A stretch of 64,000 nucleotides of DNA, from assembly GCA_017412705.1 (NCBI GenBank), contig JAFPWS010000053.1:1-64000 (forward strand). Reading direction: 5' to 3'. Numbering within the stretch: position 1 is the first letter of the stretch; every line of letters begins with the position of its first letter. The DNA comes from Prevotella sp. (GTDB lineage: Bacteria > Bacteroidota > Bacteroidia > Bacteroidales > Bacteroidaceae). This document shows positions 8,963 to 16,436 of this stretch, piece after piece. A model generated the notes under the pieces. That model did not search any database. It had not been told where the DNA came from and was given only the letters and a program-made list of their open reading frames with translations. A program made the translations under genes and the position numbers.

Positions 8963-10450
8963 ATGACTCAGAGAATCATCGCAATAGACCAGAGCACGTC
9001 GTCGACGAAGGCATTGCTGTTTGACGAGCAGTGCAAGATGCTGGCGCGTACCAATGTGGACCACCGGCAGTACTACCCCCAGACAGGGTGGGTAGAGCAC
9101 GACGCCGAGGAGATTTACCAGAACATGGTAGAGGCCATCCGCCAGCTCCCTCTGGAGAGGGCGGGGGAAGAGGCTGTCTACAGTATAGCCCTCACCAACC
9201 AGCGCGAGACCGCCGTGGTGTGGAACAAGACGACGGGCAAGCCCATCAGCCGTGCCGTGGTATGGCAGGACACCCGTGGTGCCGGGCTGTGCCGCGAGTT
9301 GCGTGCCAAAGGCTATGCGCAGTGTGTGCAGGACAAGAGCGGCCTGCTGATAGACCCCAACTTCTCTGCCACGGGTGTGAAATGGCTGTTGGACAACATC
9401 GAGGGCGCCCGCGAGCAGGCTGCGAAGGGCGAGCTGCTGATGGGTACCATCGAGACATGGCTCATCTGGAAGCTCACCGGCGGCAAGGTGCATGCCACAG
9501 ACTACACCAACGCCTCGCGCACCATGCTGTTCAACATCCATACCATGCAGTGGGACGACGAGCTGCTGCTGCTCTTCGACATACCACGCTCCATGATGCC
9601 CGAGCTGAAGCCCTGCGACGCCATCTATGGCGAGACCACCGTGGAGGGCCTGTTTGCCAAGCCCATCCAGATAGCAGGTGTCTTGGGCGACTCGCACGGT
9701 GCGCTGGTAGGCCAGATGTGTTTCAAGCCCGGCTCGGGAAAAGTGACCTACGGCACCGGCTCCAGCGTGATGGTGAACATCGGTGAAGAGCCACAGCCGG
9801 CCCCCGAGGGTCTGGTGACCAGCGTAGGTTTCTCGGCCTTCGGCAAGACCTACTACGGCTACGAGGGCAACATCTACAGCACCGGTGCCACGCTGAAGTG
9901 GATTGCCGACCAGCTGCAGTTGGTGGGACACCCCGCAGAGATGGAAGCCCAGGCTACCAGCGTCGACGATAATGGCGGCGTCTACATCGTGCCCGCCTTC
10001 TCGGGCCTTGGCGCACCCTGGTGGCAGAGCGACGTCAAGGGCGCCGTCTTCGGCCTGACCTTTGCCACGACGAAGGCTCACTTCCTGAGAGCAGCCTTGG
10101 AGTCGATAGCCTACCAGATCAAGGACCTGGTAGACGTCATGGCACAGGCTACGGGAGGACGCCTGGGCGAGATATGTGCCGACGGCGGACCAACGAAGAA
10201 CCAGTTCCTGATGCAGTTCCAGGCCGACATGCTGGACACCCCTGTGGTGTGTACCGAGGTTGACGATGCCTCGGCATTGGGTGCCGTCGTCATGAACGGC
10301 TTTGCCCGAGGCCTCTGGAAGAGCTTCGACGAAGTGACAGGTCTGCGCAAGGTGACGAAGGTCTACCAGCCCGACGCCGAACACGCAACACGCAACACCC
10401 AGCTCTACAAGGGCTGGCGCAACGCAGTAGGCCAACTGATCAAGAAATAA
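8963..10450 (+). CDS. FGGY-family carbohydrate kinase (glycerol-kinase-like, candidate apulose kinase)
   Basis: At 495 aa the length and domain layout match GlpK: DQSTSSTKALLFD (5-21), NQRETAVVW (79-87), DYTNASRTMLFNIHT, YGTGSS, and GLGAPWWQSDVKGAVFGLT. Automatic annotation would call it glycerol kinase. Of the residues contacting glycerol in E. coli GlpK, the Arg-Glu pair (R81, E82), the Trp (W101) and the catalytic Asp (D243) are kept. The Tyr of DPYFS is Asn here (N133), and the Gln after the catalytic Asp is Ser (S244, in GDSHGA). This suggests another triose- or ketose-like substrate. Residues ~62-70 (LPLERAGEE) are about 3 residues longer than in GlpK and are encoded by a repeat-like GC-rich palindrome. 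Confidence 0.85.
   Translation: MTQRIIAIDQSTSSTKALLFDEQCKMLARTNVDHRQYYPQTGWVEHDAEEIYQNMVEAIRQLPLERAGEEAVYSIALTNQRETAVVWNKTTGKPISRAVVWQDTRGAGLCRELRAKGYAQCVQDKSGLLIDPNFSATGVKWLLDNIEGAREQAAKGELLMGTIETWLIWKLTGGKVHATDYTNASRTMLFNIHTMQWDDELLLLFDIPRSMMPELKPCDAIYGETTVEGLFAKPIQIAGVLGDSHGALVGQMCFKPGSGKVTYGTGSSVMVNIGEEPQPAPEGLVTSVGFSAFGKTYYGYEGNIYSTGATLKWIADQLQLVGHPAEMEAQATSVDDNGGVYIVPAFSGLGAPWWQSDVKGAVFGLTFATTKAHFLRAALESIAYQIKDLVDVMAQATGGRLGEICADGGPTKNQFLMQFQADMLDTPVVCTEVDDASALGAVVMNGFARGLWKSFDEVTGLRKVTKVYQPDAEHATRNTQLYKGWRNAVGQLIKK
9145..9173. repeat. GC-rich palindrome inside the FGGY kinase gene
   Basis: GCTCCCTCTGGAGAGGGCGG followed by GGGAAGAGGC resembles the intergenic C-run/G-run palindromes of this window. 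It encodes residues ~62-70, where the protein is slightly longer than GlpK. Possible in-frame repeat insertion. Confidence 0.3.
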
Positions 10451-10489
10451 TCATCGAAGAAAGAAACAACATACTAAAAACAGAACTTT

Positions 10490-11914
10490 ATGAAAAACGG
10501 GAAGACATGTTTTGGCGTGATTATCGGAACACGCGCCTATTTTAACTCAGAGTTAGCCAAGGACGTGCGCAAGCAACTGCTAAAGACCCTCGACGACGGA
10601 GGCTACGAGTACATCATCCTGCCCGAGGACGCCACGCCTACAGGCAGCAGCAGCATCGAGACCCGCGAAGACGGTCTGAAGGTATCGAAGCAGTTCCGCG
10701 CCCACCGCGACGAGATTGACGGTATCATCGTCTCCCTGCCTAACTTCGGCTTCGAGATTGGCATCATCAATGCCATCAGCGATGCCGACCTGAATGTGCC
10801 TGTCATGGTACAGGCCTGCGACGACGAGAACGACAAGGTGGACCTCGACAGCCGCCGCGACGCCTTCTGTGGCAAGATCAGCGTGTGCAACAACCTCTAT
10901 CAGTACGGCATCCCCTTCACTGACACCACCCTGCACACCTATAGCATCTACGACCCCCTGCTGCGCAAGGATATCGACCGCTTTGCAGCCATCTGCCGTG
11001 TGGTCAACGGACTGCGCCGCTGCCGCCTCGGACAGATAGGCACGCGCCCCTTAGGCTTCAACACCTGCCGGGCCTCCGAGAAGCTGCTGCAGCGCTCTGG
11101 CATCACCGTCGTACCTGCCGACCTCAGCGAGATTCTCTATGCCGCCCAGAAAATCAAGGACGACGACCCCAAGTTCATCGAGATGTGCAACCGTACCTCG
11201 GGCTATGCCAAGGTGCCCGACAACTATAAGGAGAAACTGGGACTTCAGGCGAAGTTCAGCGTGGCTGTCGAGAACTGGATAGAGGCCAACGACGTGCAGG
11301 CTGTCGCCATCCAGTGCTGGGACTCTCTGGAGCAGAACTACGGCTGTGCGCCCTGCGTCACCATGTCCATGCTCTCCGACAAGCTCATCCCCGCAGCCTG
11401 CGAGACCGACCTCGCCGGAGCCGTCTCCATGTACGCCCTCACGCTGGCCTCCGGCAAGGCCTCTGCCCTGCTCGACTGGAACAACAACTTCGCCGAGGAC
11501 CGCAACAAGTGCGTCTGCACCCACTGCGGCAACTATGCCAAGTCGTTTGTGGGCAACGACGACCTGAAACTCGGACCCCTTGGCGTGTTAGGTCGCACCC
11601 TGGGCAAGATCAACACCTTCGGCGCCGTCTATGCCAAGGTCAGCGAAGGACCCTTCACCTTCTTCCGTATCTCCACCGACGACCCCAAGGGCTGCATCAA
11701 GGCCTACCTGGGCAAGGGCCAGATTACCGACGACCCCTACGGCATGGACGGCTGCATCGCTGTCACGCAGGTCGACAACCTGCAGCGTCTCATGAAGTAC
11801 ATCTGCAAGAATGGCTTCGAGCACCATGTGGCGATGTGCCGCACCGATGTTGTCGACATCCTCAACGAGGCCATCGAGACCTACCTCGGCTGGAACCTCT
11901 ACGTGCACGAGTAA
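10490..11914 (+). CDS. L-fucose/L-arabinose isomerase-like protein (candidate D-apiose isomerase)
   Basis: The 474-aa protein belongs to the broad fucose-isomerase-related group (COG2407-like). It has an N-terminal Rossmann-like part with IIGTRAYFNSELA and GIIVSLPNFGFE. The middle contains WIEANDVQAVAIQCWDSLE and the C-terminal half AACETDLAGAVSMYAL, where the Glu and Asp are typical metal ligands. The remainder is Cys/His-rich (KCVCTHCGNYAKS). It is the last gene of the transketolase-kinase operon, 39 bases after the kinase, and is followed by a terminator. In the transketolase route for D-apiose an aldose-ketose isomerase would supply apulose to the kinase; this gene fits that slot. The exact substrate is unknown. 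Confidence 0.75.
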   Translation: MKNGKTCFGVIIGTRAYFNSELAKDVRKQLLKTLDDGGYEYIILPEDATPTGSSSIETREDGLKVSKQFRAHRDEIDGIIVSLPNFGFEIGIINAISDADLNVPVMVQACDDENDKVDLDSRRDAFCGKISVCNNLYQYGIPFTDTTLHTYSIYDPLLRKDIDRFAAICRVVNGLRRCRLGQIGTRPLGFNTCRASEKLLQRSGITVVPADLSEILYAAQKIKDDDPKFIEMCNRTSGYAKVPDNYKEKLGLQAKFSVAVENWIEANDVQAVAIQCWDSLEQNYGCAPCVTMSMLSDKLIPAACETDLAGAVSMYALTLASGKASALLDWNNNFAEDRNKCVCTHCGNYAKSFVGNDDLKLGPLGVLGRTLGKINTFGAVYAKVSEGPFTFFRISTDDPKGCIKAYLGKGQITDDPYGMDGCIAVTQVDNLQRLMKYICKNGFEHHVAMCRTDVVDILNEAIETYLGWNLYVHE

Positions 11915-11935
11915 ACACGCCCTGCACCCTACACC

Positions 11936-11976
11936 CAAAGAAAAGGACTGACCACGCGGCCAGTCTTTTTTCTTTG
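11936..11976 (+). terminator. intrinsic terminator of the sugar operon
   Basis: AAAGAAAAGGACTGACC is followed by GGCCAGTCTTTTTTCTTTG, giving a long stem with a GC-rich apex and a T-run. It begins 22 bases after the isomerase-like stop codon. Confidence 0.75.
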
Positions 11977-12059
11977 GCTATTAGATTGCGTGTCTTCACA
12001 CTGAGATACACAAAAAAATAGTGCTACTTTAGTGCTACAGAAGAAATTTCAACAAACTA

Positions 12060-12147
12060 TTTTGGCTATAGGTGAAAGGTCTTTTGCCTACAGGCGCACA
12101 TACTTTTGCCTATAGGCGTAAGCTATTTTGGCTATAGGCAAAAGATT
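12060..12147. repeat. period-22 array of mini-palindromes (4 units)
   Basis: Four exactly 22-base units run 12060-12081, 12082-12103, 12104-12125 and 12126-12147. Each begins TTTTGSCTAYAGGY; the core GCCTATAGGC is self-complementary, and the last 8 bases of each unit vary. The 11915-12347 gap also holds the operon terminator, a duplicated AGTGCTAC at about 12020-12039, and a 9-bp hairpin at 12288-12313. No gene could be supported there. Confidence 0.8.
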
Positions 12148-12287
12148 GTCAGGCCGGCACTTTATCCCTGTTAGGATAGGGGCTTGCCCCTGTTTGCTAC
12201 GTCCCAACACCTCTTCAGGTTCCGTTTGAACGAGTCGTTGAAACCATTGGAACGACCGAAAGATGCCGTTTCTTTATAACCCAAAGG

Positions 12288-12313
12288 GCGCAAAGGAGCT
12301 GTCCCCTTTGCGC
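12288..12313. repeat. hairpin next to the left end of the IS
   Basis: GCGCAAAGG pairs with CCTTTGCGC around an 8-base loop. It lies 9 bases outside the IS left end. A minus-strand frame of ~50 codons through it (ending RNLKRCWDVANRGKPLS) may be a relic of another mobile element. Confidence 0.4.
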
Positions 12314-12347
12314 GCCTTTATCGGGTCACCTGCATAACCACGTGGGA

Positions 12348-13394
12348 TTAACCGAAAATTTTGACCAATCTGAAAATGAAGAATTTCTTGTCAATGACTC
12401 CCCTTAGCTGAGCCCTAAAGTCCTTGATTTTTGCATTGAGGGATTCTGCAGAGGCATTGGTTGATCTGTTCACGAAGTAGTTCAGAATCTCATCCTCTCT
12501 GTCGTACATGGCAGCTGCGATGTCATTGAAAGCCTTATTGTCAAACTCACCTACTTTTGCGTACCATTTTTTGATGCTCTTGCGTCCTGCTTCTTTGTCG
12601 CACTTTTGGGCAAAGATCATTCTAAGCGAGTGTGTCAGACTGTATGCCACCTCTATGTCAGGATACAGTTCAAAAAGCATTTCTGCACGTTCTCTCTGGC
12701 TTGGTGTCCATTTCTCTGGCGACACCATCAGCAGGTATTTGCTGCGCATGAGCAGTTCAGCCTTTGTTTCGTTGTTCTTCAGTCTCTCGGGATGGTATGC
12801 GGCATTGCTGCGGATGGGTTTGCCTTCTGTGTCTACAAGAGGCTTGCCGCTTTTGATTAGGTCTTTAATCATAGCCCTGAAGTCATCTCTGGCGTTAGCC
12901 ACCTCTGTCATCACCTCGCGACGATGTCCAATGCGTAATTCCTGCAATGCCTCTAGACAGAACTGCTGATGATGGAAACGGTCGAGGGTAATCATCGCCT
13001 TGGGAAAGCAGGCGCAGACAATCTGGTGCATGCTGTCAGAGAAGTCAAGCGTCACTTCTTCAACCAATAAACGGACAGGTTCCGGTATTTTCTTCAGAAT
13101 GCTTGTGACCTCCTTCGCCTTCGTCCCCTTTACAATGGCTACAAGACATCCCTTGCGTCCATGGGCTTCTTTGTTGGACAATATGGTGTACACCTCACCG
13201 GTAGACAGACACGTTTCATCTATGCTCAGATGGGTGCCCATGTTCTCTGGAATTATTATCCAGTCCTCGGCATGGCCTGCGTCCTCCCAGGTCTTGAATC
13301 CGCTGATAGTTTCCTTGTATGAGCGCTCGAAATTGTCACCATTGACATGGTAGTCTTTCTCAAATGAACGGGCCGTTATAGGGAGCGCCTCCAA
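12348..13394 (-). CDS. ISAon1/ISL3 family transposase, catalytic ORF
   Basis: The 348-residue frame carries an ISL3-like DDE domain: HLSIDETCLS (first Asp), LDFSDSMHQIVCACFPKAMITLDRFHHQQ (second Asp region), and NASAESLNAKIKDF (final Glu). The first codon of the open frame is TTG, and there is no ATG near the 5' end. It overlaps the upstream ORF by 35 bases in another frame, so the product probably arises by frameshifting or coupled re-initiation. The stop codon sits in the terminal inverted repeat, as expected of a compact IS. The domain looks complete. Confidence 0.85.
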   Translation of the reverse strand: MEALPITARSFEKDYHVNGDNFERSYKETISGFKTWEDAGHAEDWIIIPENMGTHLSIDETCLSTGEVYTILSNKEAHGRKGCLVAIVKGTKAKEVTSILKKIPEPVRLLVEEVTLDFSDSMHQIVCACFPKAMITLDRFHHQQFCLEALQELRIGHRREVMTEVANARDDFRAMIKDLIKSGKPLVDTEGKPIRSNAAYHPERLKNNETKAELLMRSKYLLMVSPEKWTPSQRERAEMLFELYPDIEVAYSLTHSLRMIFAQKCDKEAGRKSIKKWYAKVGEFDNKAFNDIAAAMYDREDEILNYFVNRSTNASAESLNAKIKDFRAQLRGVIDKKFFIFRLVKIFG

Positions 13395-13779
13395 ACGCCT
13401 CTTTTAAAAAATCCGCCAGTTCCTTTGAACAGCGGGTGGATTCCTGGATGAAGTCAAACTCGGACATCACATTATGACTGGCTGCGTCAAGCCAACGGCG
13501 ACGCCTTACATGCAGGAGCACTTCCTGCCCACGAATAGGAAAGTCGTGAAAAGTCTTGGCCGGGGTAAAACCATTAGGACGGAGGTCTTCACGATTGTCG
13601 GGTGTCAGTTCGTTCTCGTCAAGATAAAGATGGATAACATTCACAGGGATGTCGTCAGGTTGTTTGTCCCATGTGGACTTCTTCTCCTTGGGCTTCACCT
13701 CAACATTGGTTAGTTCAAACCATTCCAGCATGTGTTCAGGCAACAAGCATTTGGCAAGTGTTTCGTGTTGTGGATTCAT
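13360..13779 (-). CDS. ISAon1 family transposase, N-terminal region protein
   Basis: The 139-aa product of the first IS ORF is rich in charged residues and has a basic patch, LLHVRRRRWLD, fitting a DNA-binding N-terminal region. In ISAon1-type elements this part is commonly annotated separately from the catalytic ORF. It ends after ADFLKEAFGGAPYNGPFI, overlapping the catalytic ORF. The junction codons GAT TTT TTA AAA GAG offer an A/T-rich slippery region. Confidence 0.75.
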   Translation of the reverse strand: MNPQHETLAKCLLPEHMLEWFELTNVEVKPKEKKSTWDKQPDDIPVNVIHLYLDENELTPDNREDLRPNGFTPAKTFHDFPIRGQEVLLHVRRRRWLDAASHNVMSEFDFIQESTRCSKELADFLKEAFGGAPYNGPFI

Positions 13780-13859
13780 TGTGATATCGCGTTTCCTATT
13801 AAAACGGAAATATCATGATTTTAGTATAACTGATTCCACGTAGTTATGCAGGTGATCCG

Positions 13860-14039
13860 TATTCCCATGTCAAAGACGATGCGGGCCGTCTGGAACTCGC
13901 GCTCAGCCAACTCGGCCTCTCTGCCGGGATGGAAGAGTTTGGCCAGTGTAGCACGTGTCTTGTGTGAGTAGGTGAGTGACGCTCCGCCCTCACCGGTCTG
14001 AACATAATCGTTCAAGTCAATCTGTTTGTAATTTTCCAT
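13860..14039 (-). pseudogene. N-terminal fragment of a phosphotransferase/kinase-like gene cut by the IS
   Basis: About 60 native residues remain, starting MENYKQIDLNDYVQTGEGGA and ending near FDMGI, after which the frame runs into the IS right end. The segment LNDYVQTGEGGASLTYSH plus TLAKLF resembles the N-lobe of the kinase-like family often labelled TIGR02172 or aminoglycoside phosphotransferase-like, with a glycine-rich loop and a lysine on the following strand. No catalytic loop is present. The rest of the gene is not found to the left of the IS. Confidence 0.6.
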
Positions 14040-14091
14040 CGTTTTTCTATCGTTAAGTTAATTCACTGTTATCTTGCGTATTGCACGGGAC

Positions 14092-15696
14092 TTATGCTCC
14101 TTCTTTTGCCGACGTTCGGAACTCGGTAGGAGTCATGCCGTAGCGTTTGCGGAAGCACTTGCCGAAGTAGTCGTAGCTGCTGAAGCCACTGTCGCCGGCC
14201 ACCTGTCTGACGCTCATGTCCTGATGCCCGATGAGCTGCTGGGCGGAATACTCCAGGCGCAACTCCTGGGTGTAGTCGCTCAGCCTGGTATATCGGCTGC
14301 CTTTCGAGAACATCGCACCGACACGCTCTTTCGAAAGTTGGAAGCGGTCCATGATGGCCTGACGGTCGAAGTTGGAGTTGAGGAAGAGACGTTCGCGCAC
14401 GACGACCTCGTTGATATACTCGAAGAGCTGCTCGTCGGAAAGCATATTGAGGTCGGTCATGGCAGAGGGAGGGGCAGCTTTTTCAAGTTTCTCCTTACGG
14501 TACAGCTCCTTATAATTCAGGGCCTCGGTGATCTGTTCGGCCAGCGAATGGTTCTTCTGGCTGATGACACGCTTCTGGCGGATGACGTTAACGGTATAGG
14601 CGGTCACGCCAAGCAAAACCAGCAATACGATGATGATGAAAGTCTTTTGGCGGGTGTTGGCGGCCTCCTGCTGCATGATCTTCTGTTCCTGCTCCTGGGC
14701 GTGATAGACGGCGGCCAGTCCCTGGGCGGTATTCCGCGCCTGACGCTGCTTCAGCGTATCCTGTATCTCCAGCACCTGGCTGTACAGCTCGGCAGCCTGC
14801 CTGCTGTCGCCCATCTGCTGGCAGACAATGGCCAACCCCCATTTGGCACTGCTCATCATCTCGCCCAGCGTGTCGCCCTGTGCACGCACCATCTGGACGA
14901 GACCGCTGTAGATATTGGCGGCCTCCGCGTTGCGGCCACGAGCCCGCAGATAGCCCGCGATGAAATAGTCGCGGGCGTGGTTGCCATCATAGCTGATGGC
15001 CTGCCAGGCATGGTAGGCAGAGTCAGCACGGTTGAAGTCGCCCAGCTTAGCCAGCGTGAATGCCATCTTGGCCAGTGCAACGTGCTGGTCGCGCTGCTGC
15101 TGGTCGGGGCTACGGCCCCAGCGGGAGCCCTCGCGGGTCAGCCTGACGTTGCGCTCGTCGGTCTTCAGGGCGTGCTCGTAGTCGTCCATCCCCACATACA
15201 GGCCGTTGAGTATGAGCATATAGCTATGAGCCAGGTGGTCGGCATCCTCGCGGTCGGTCGCGGCTATCAGGTCAAGGGCATCCTTCACGTACTGGATGCC
15301 CTGCTGGCGGTTGCCCTCGGAATAGATGCGCTTACCCATCGCCTCCAGTCCCAGCGACTCGTAGTAGGCGTTGCCCGTCTTCTTGGCGAGGTCTATCAGC
15401 TGCCTCATCCACTTGCTCTGCTCCATCTTGTGGTCAGCCAGCTCACTGGCCATGCAGAGGCTGTCCAGCACGTTCAGCATCTTCTCGCTGTCGGCCTTGG
15501 CCTCCTTGTCGTCGAGCAGTTCCAGGTACAGGTCGTAGGCATCACGGAACTGCATGCTGTTATACAGCGAGTCGGCCTCGCGCATGGTCTGGTCAAACGG
15601 GCTCGCCTCGTTTGTCTGCGTCTCTTTGGCTTCGCCGCTGCATCCCGTCATGAAGACGACCACTATAAATAGAATAAGGTGTAATCTCTGTCGCAT
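14092..15696 (-). CDS. lipoprotein-anchored TPR sensor with cytoplasmic AraC-type DNA-binding domain
   Basis: I chose the second ATG (MRQRLHLILF) because it gives a standard lipoprotein signal with lipobox FMTGC (Cys19); an alternative start lies 15 bases upstream at 15711. The order is: lipid-anchored N-terminus; about 320 residues of helical TPR-like repeats (YNSMQFRDAYDLYLELL and similar); a TM helix (KTFIIIVLLVLLGVTAY, about 350-370); a short coiled coil; and a C-terminal AraC HTH ending FGKCFRKRYGMTPTEFRTS. It therefore appears to sense outside the inner membrane and bind DNA inside. A lipid anchor plus a later TM is unusual. No neighbour points to its target. Confidence 0.82.
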   Translation of the reverse strand: MRQRLHLILFIVVVFMTGCSGEAKETQTNEASPFDQTMREADSLYNSMQFRDAYDLYLELLDDKEAKADSEKMLNVLDSLCMASELADHKMEQSKWMRQLIDLAKKTGNAYYESLGLEAMGKRIYSEGNRQQGIQYVKDALDLIAATDREDADHLAHSYMLILNGLYVGMDDYEHALKTDERNVRLTREGSRWGRSPDQQQRDQHVALAKMAFTLAKLGDFNRADSAYHAWQAISYDGNHARDYFIAGYLRARGRNAEAANIYSGLVQMVRAQGDTLGEMMSSAKWGLAIVCQQMGDSRQAAELYSQVLEIQDTLKQRQARNTAQGLAAVYHAQEQEQKIMQQEAANTRQKTFIIIVLLVLLGVTAYTVNVIRQKRVISQKNHSLAEQITEALNYKELYRKEKLEKAAPPSAMTDLNMLSDEQLFEYINEVVVRERLFLNSNFDRQAIMDRFQLSKERVGAMFSKGSRYTRLSDYTQELRLEYSAQQLIGHQDMSVRQVAGDSGFSSYDYFGKCFRKRYGMTPTEFRTSAKEGA

Positions 15697-15721
15697 TGCG
15701 TTTCCAGTCAATAATCTGCTG

Positions 15722-15729
15722 CAAAGATA
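15722..15729 (-). promoter_or_regulatory. -7 box for the TPR/AraC regulator gene
   Basis: TATCTTTG on the minus strand, about 26 bases before the chosen start codon. No good -33 element is seen at the usual distance. Confidence 0.4.
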
Positions 15730-15855
15730 ATCATTTTCTCAAAATAATGTGAAGGATTTTGCTTTTTTTCGTACCCTTGGGACACGCTGAGGAAGGACTT
15801 TTGTCCTTTTACAAAAAAAAACGGGATTTTATTTGGTTTTTTGCTCACTTATTCG

Positions 15856-15863
15856 TACCTTTG
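15856..15863 (+). promoter_or_regulatory. -7 box of the rimP-nusA-infB promoter
   Basis: TACCTTTG, with TTTG at 15832-15835 exactly 20 bases upstream. Transcription should begin near 15870, directly at the leader hairpin. Confidence 0.65.
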
Positions 15864-15876
15864 CAGCCGTTCAGAG

Positions 15877-15906
15877 GAATGGGAGACTCAACCGAGAGTC
15901 TCTCAT
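15877..15906 (+). promoter_or_regulatory. leader hairpin of the rimP operon (possible attenuator)
   Basis: GAATGGGAGACTC pairs with GAGTCTCTCATTC around a short loop, followed by TTATTTTTAAAT. The hairpin lies at the predicted 5' end of the mRNA, before rimP at 15936. It may be a weak terminator or a stabilising 5' structure. Confidence 0.45.
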
Positions 15907-15935
15907 TCTTATTTTTAAATCATTAAATAACGTTT

Positions 15936-16409
15936 ATGATAGACAAGAACGTAGTGACAAAAGCTGTTGAGGAGTGGCTCGCAAAGGGCGACTACTACCT
16001 CGTGGATGTAGAAATGACTGCTGACGACCGTATCGTGATTGAGATAGATCACGCTGACGGTGTATGGATAGAAGACTGTGCCGACCTGAGCCGTCACCTG
16101 CAGGAGACACTGGGCGACGAGCTGGGCGACTACGAGCTGGAGGTAGGCTCTGCCGGTATTGGCCAGCCCTTTAAGGTGACACAGCAATACCGCAACCACA
16201 TTGGCAAGGAGGTAGAGGTATTGCAGAAGAACGGCCAGAAGCTGCAGGGCATCCTGAAAGAGGTCAGCGAGGACGGCAGCCGTTTTACCGTCAGCGTCAA
16301 GGAGAAGCAGCAGGTGGAGGGCAAGAAGCGCCCCGTGTTGGTTGATGTGGACAAGACCTTTGGCATGGATGACGTGAAGTACTGCAAGTACCAGCTGAAT
16401 TTCAAATAA
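15936..16409 (+). CDS. rimP: ribosome maturation factor RimP
   Basis: RimP assists 30S subunit maturation. The 157-aa protein shows the family N-terminal domain, with YLVDVEMTADDRIVIEIDHA, the following DCADLSRHLQETLG, and DYELEVGSAGIGQPFK, corresponding to the family's EVSSPGxxRPL segment. The C-terminal Sm-like part follows (VLQKNGQKLQGILKEV). It opens the conserved rimP-nusA-infB order, 27 bases before nusA. The start is ATGATAGAC at 15936, about 65 bases after the predicted transcription start. Confidence 0.95.
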   Translation: MIDKNVVTKAVEEWLAKGDYYLVDVEMTADDRIVIEIDHADGVWIEDCADLSRHLQETLGDELGDYELEVGSAGIGQPFKVTQQYRNHIGKEVEVLQKNGQKLQGILKEVSEDGSRFTVSVKEKQQVEGKKRPVLVDVDKTFGMDDVKYCKYQLNFK

Positions 16410-16436
16410 CAAGAAGAATAATCTAAATAAATATAT

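Larger units (their letters stand above)
12322..13859 (-). mobile_element. ISAon1/ISL3-type insertion sequence
   Basis: The element is bounded by imperfect terminal inverted repeats of about 27 bases. The left end begins CGGGTCACCTGCATAACCAC, and the reverse complement of the right end begins CGGATCACCTGCATAACTAC, with matching continuation into ACGTGG. It carries two overlapping transposase ORFs on the minus strand, and the orfB stop codon lies inside the left repeat. No clear 8-bp target duplication is seen at the ends. The gene it entered on the right has no continuation on the left, so a deletion or rearrangement followed insertion. Confidence 0.85.

Noticed and set aside
8348..10435. 695-residue open frame on the minus strand
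   Set aside because: It is the antisense shadow of the transketolase and kinase genes, with His/Val/Leu-rich non-protein-like composition.
12060..12147. CRISPR array
   Set aside because: Units are 22 bases end to end with only ~8 variable bases, too short for spacers, and no cas gene is present. The same applies to the array at 30315.
14074..15672. 532-residue open frame on the plus strand
   Set aside because: It is antisense to the TPR/AraC regulator, which has a clear signal peptide and HTH. The plus frame has no recognisable domain.
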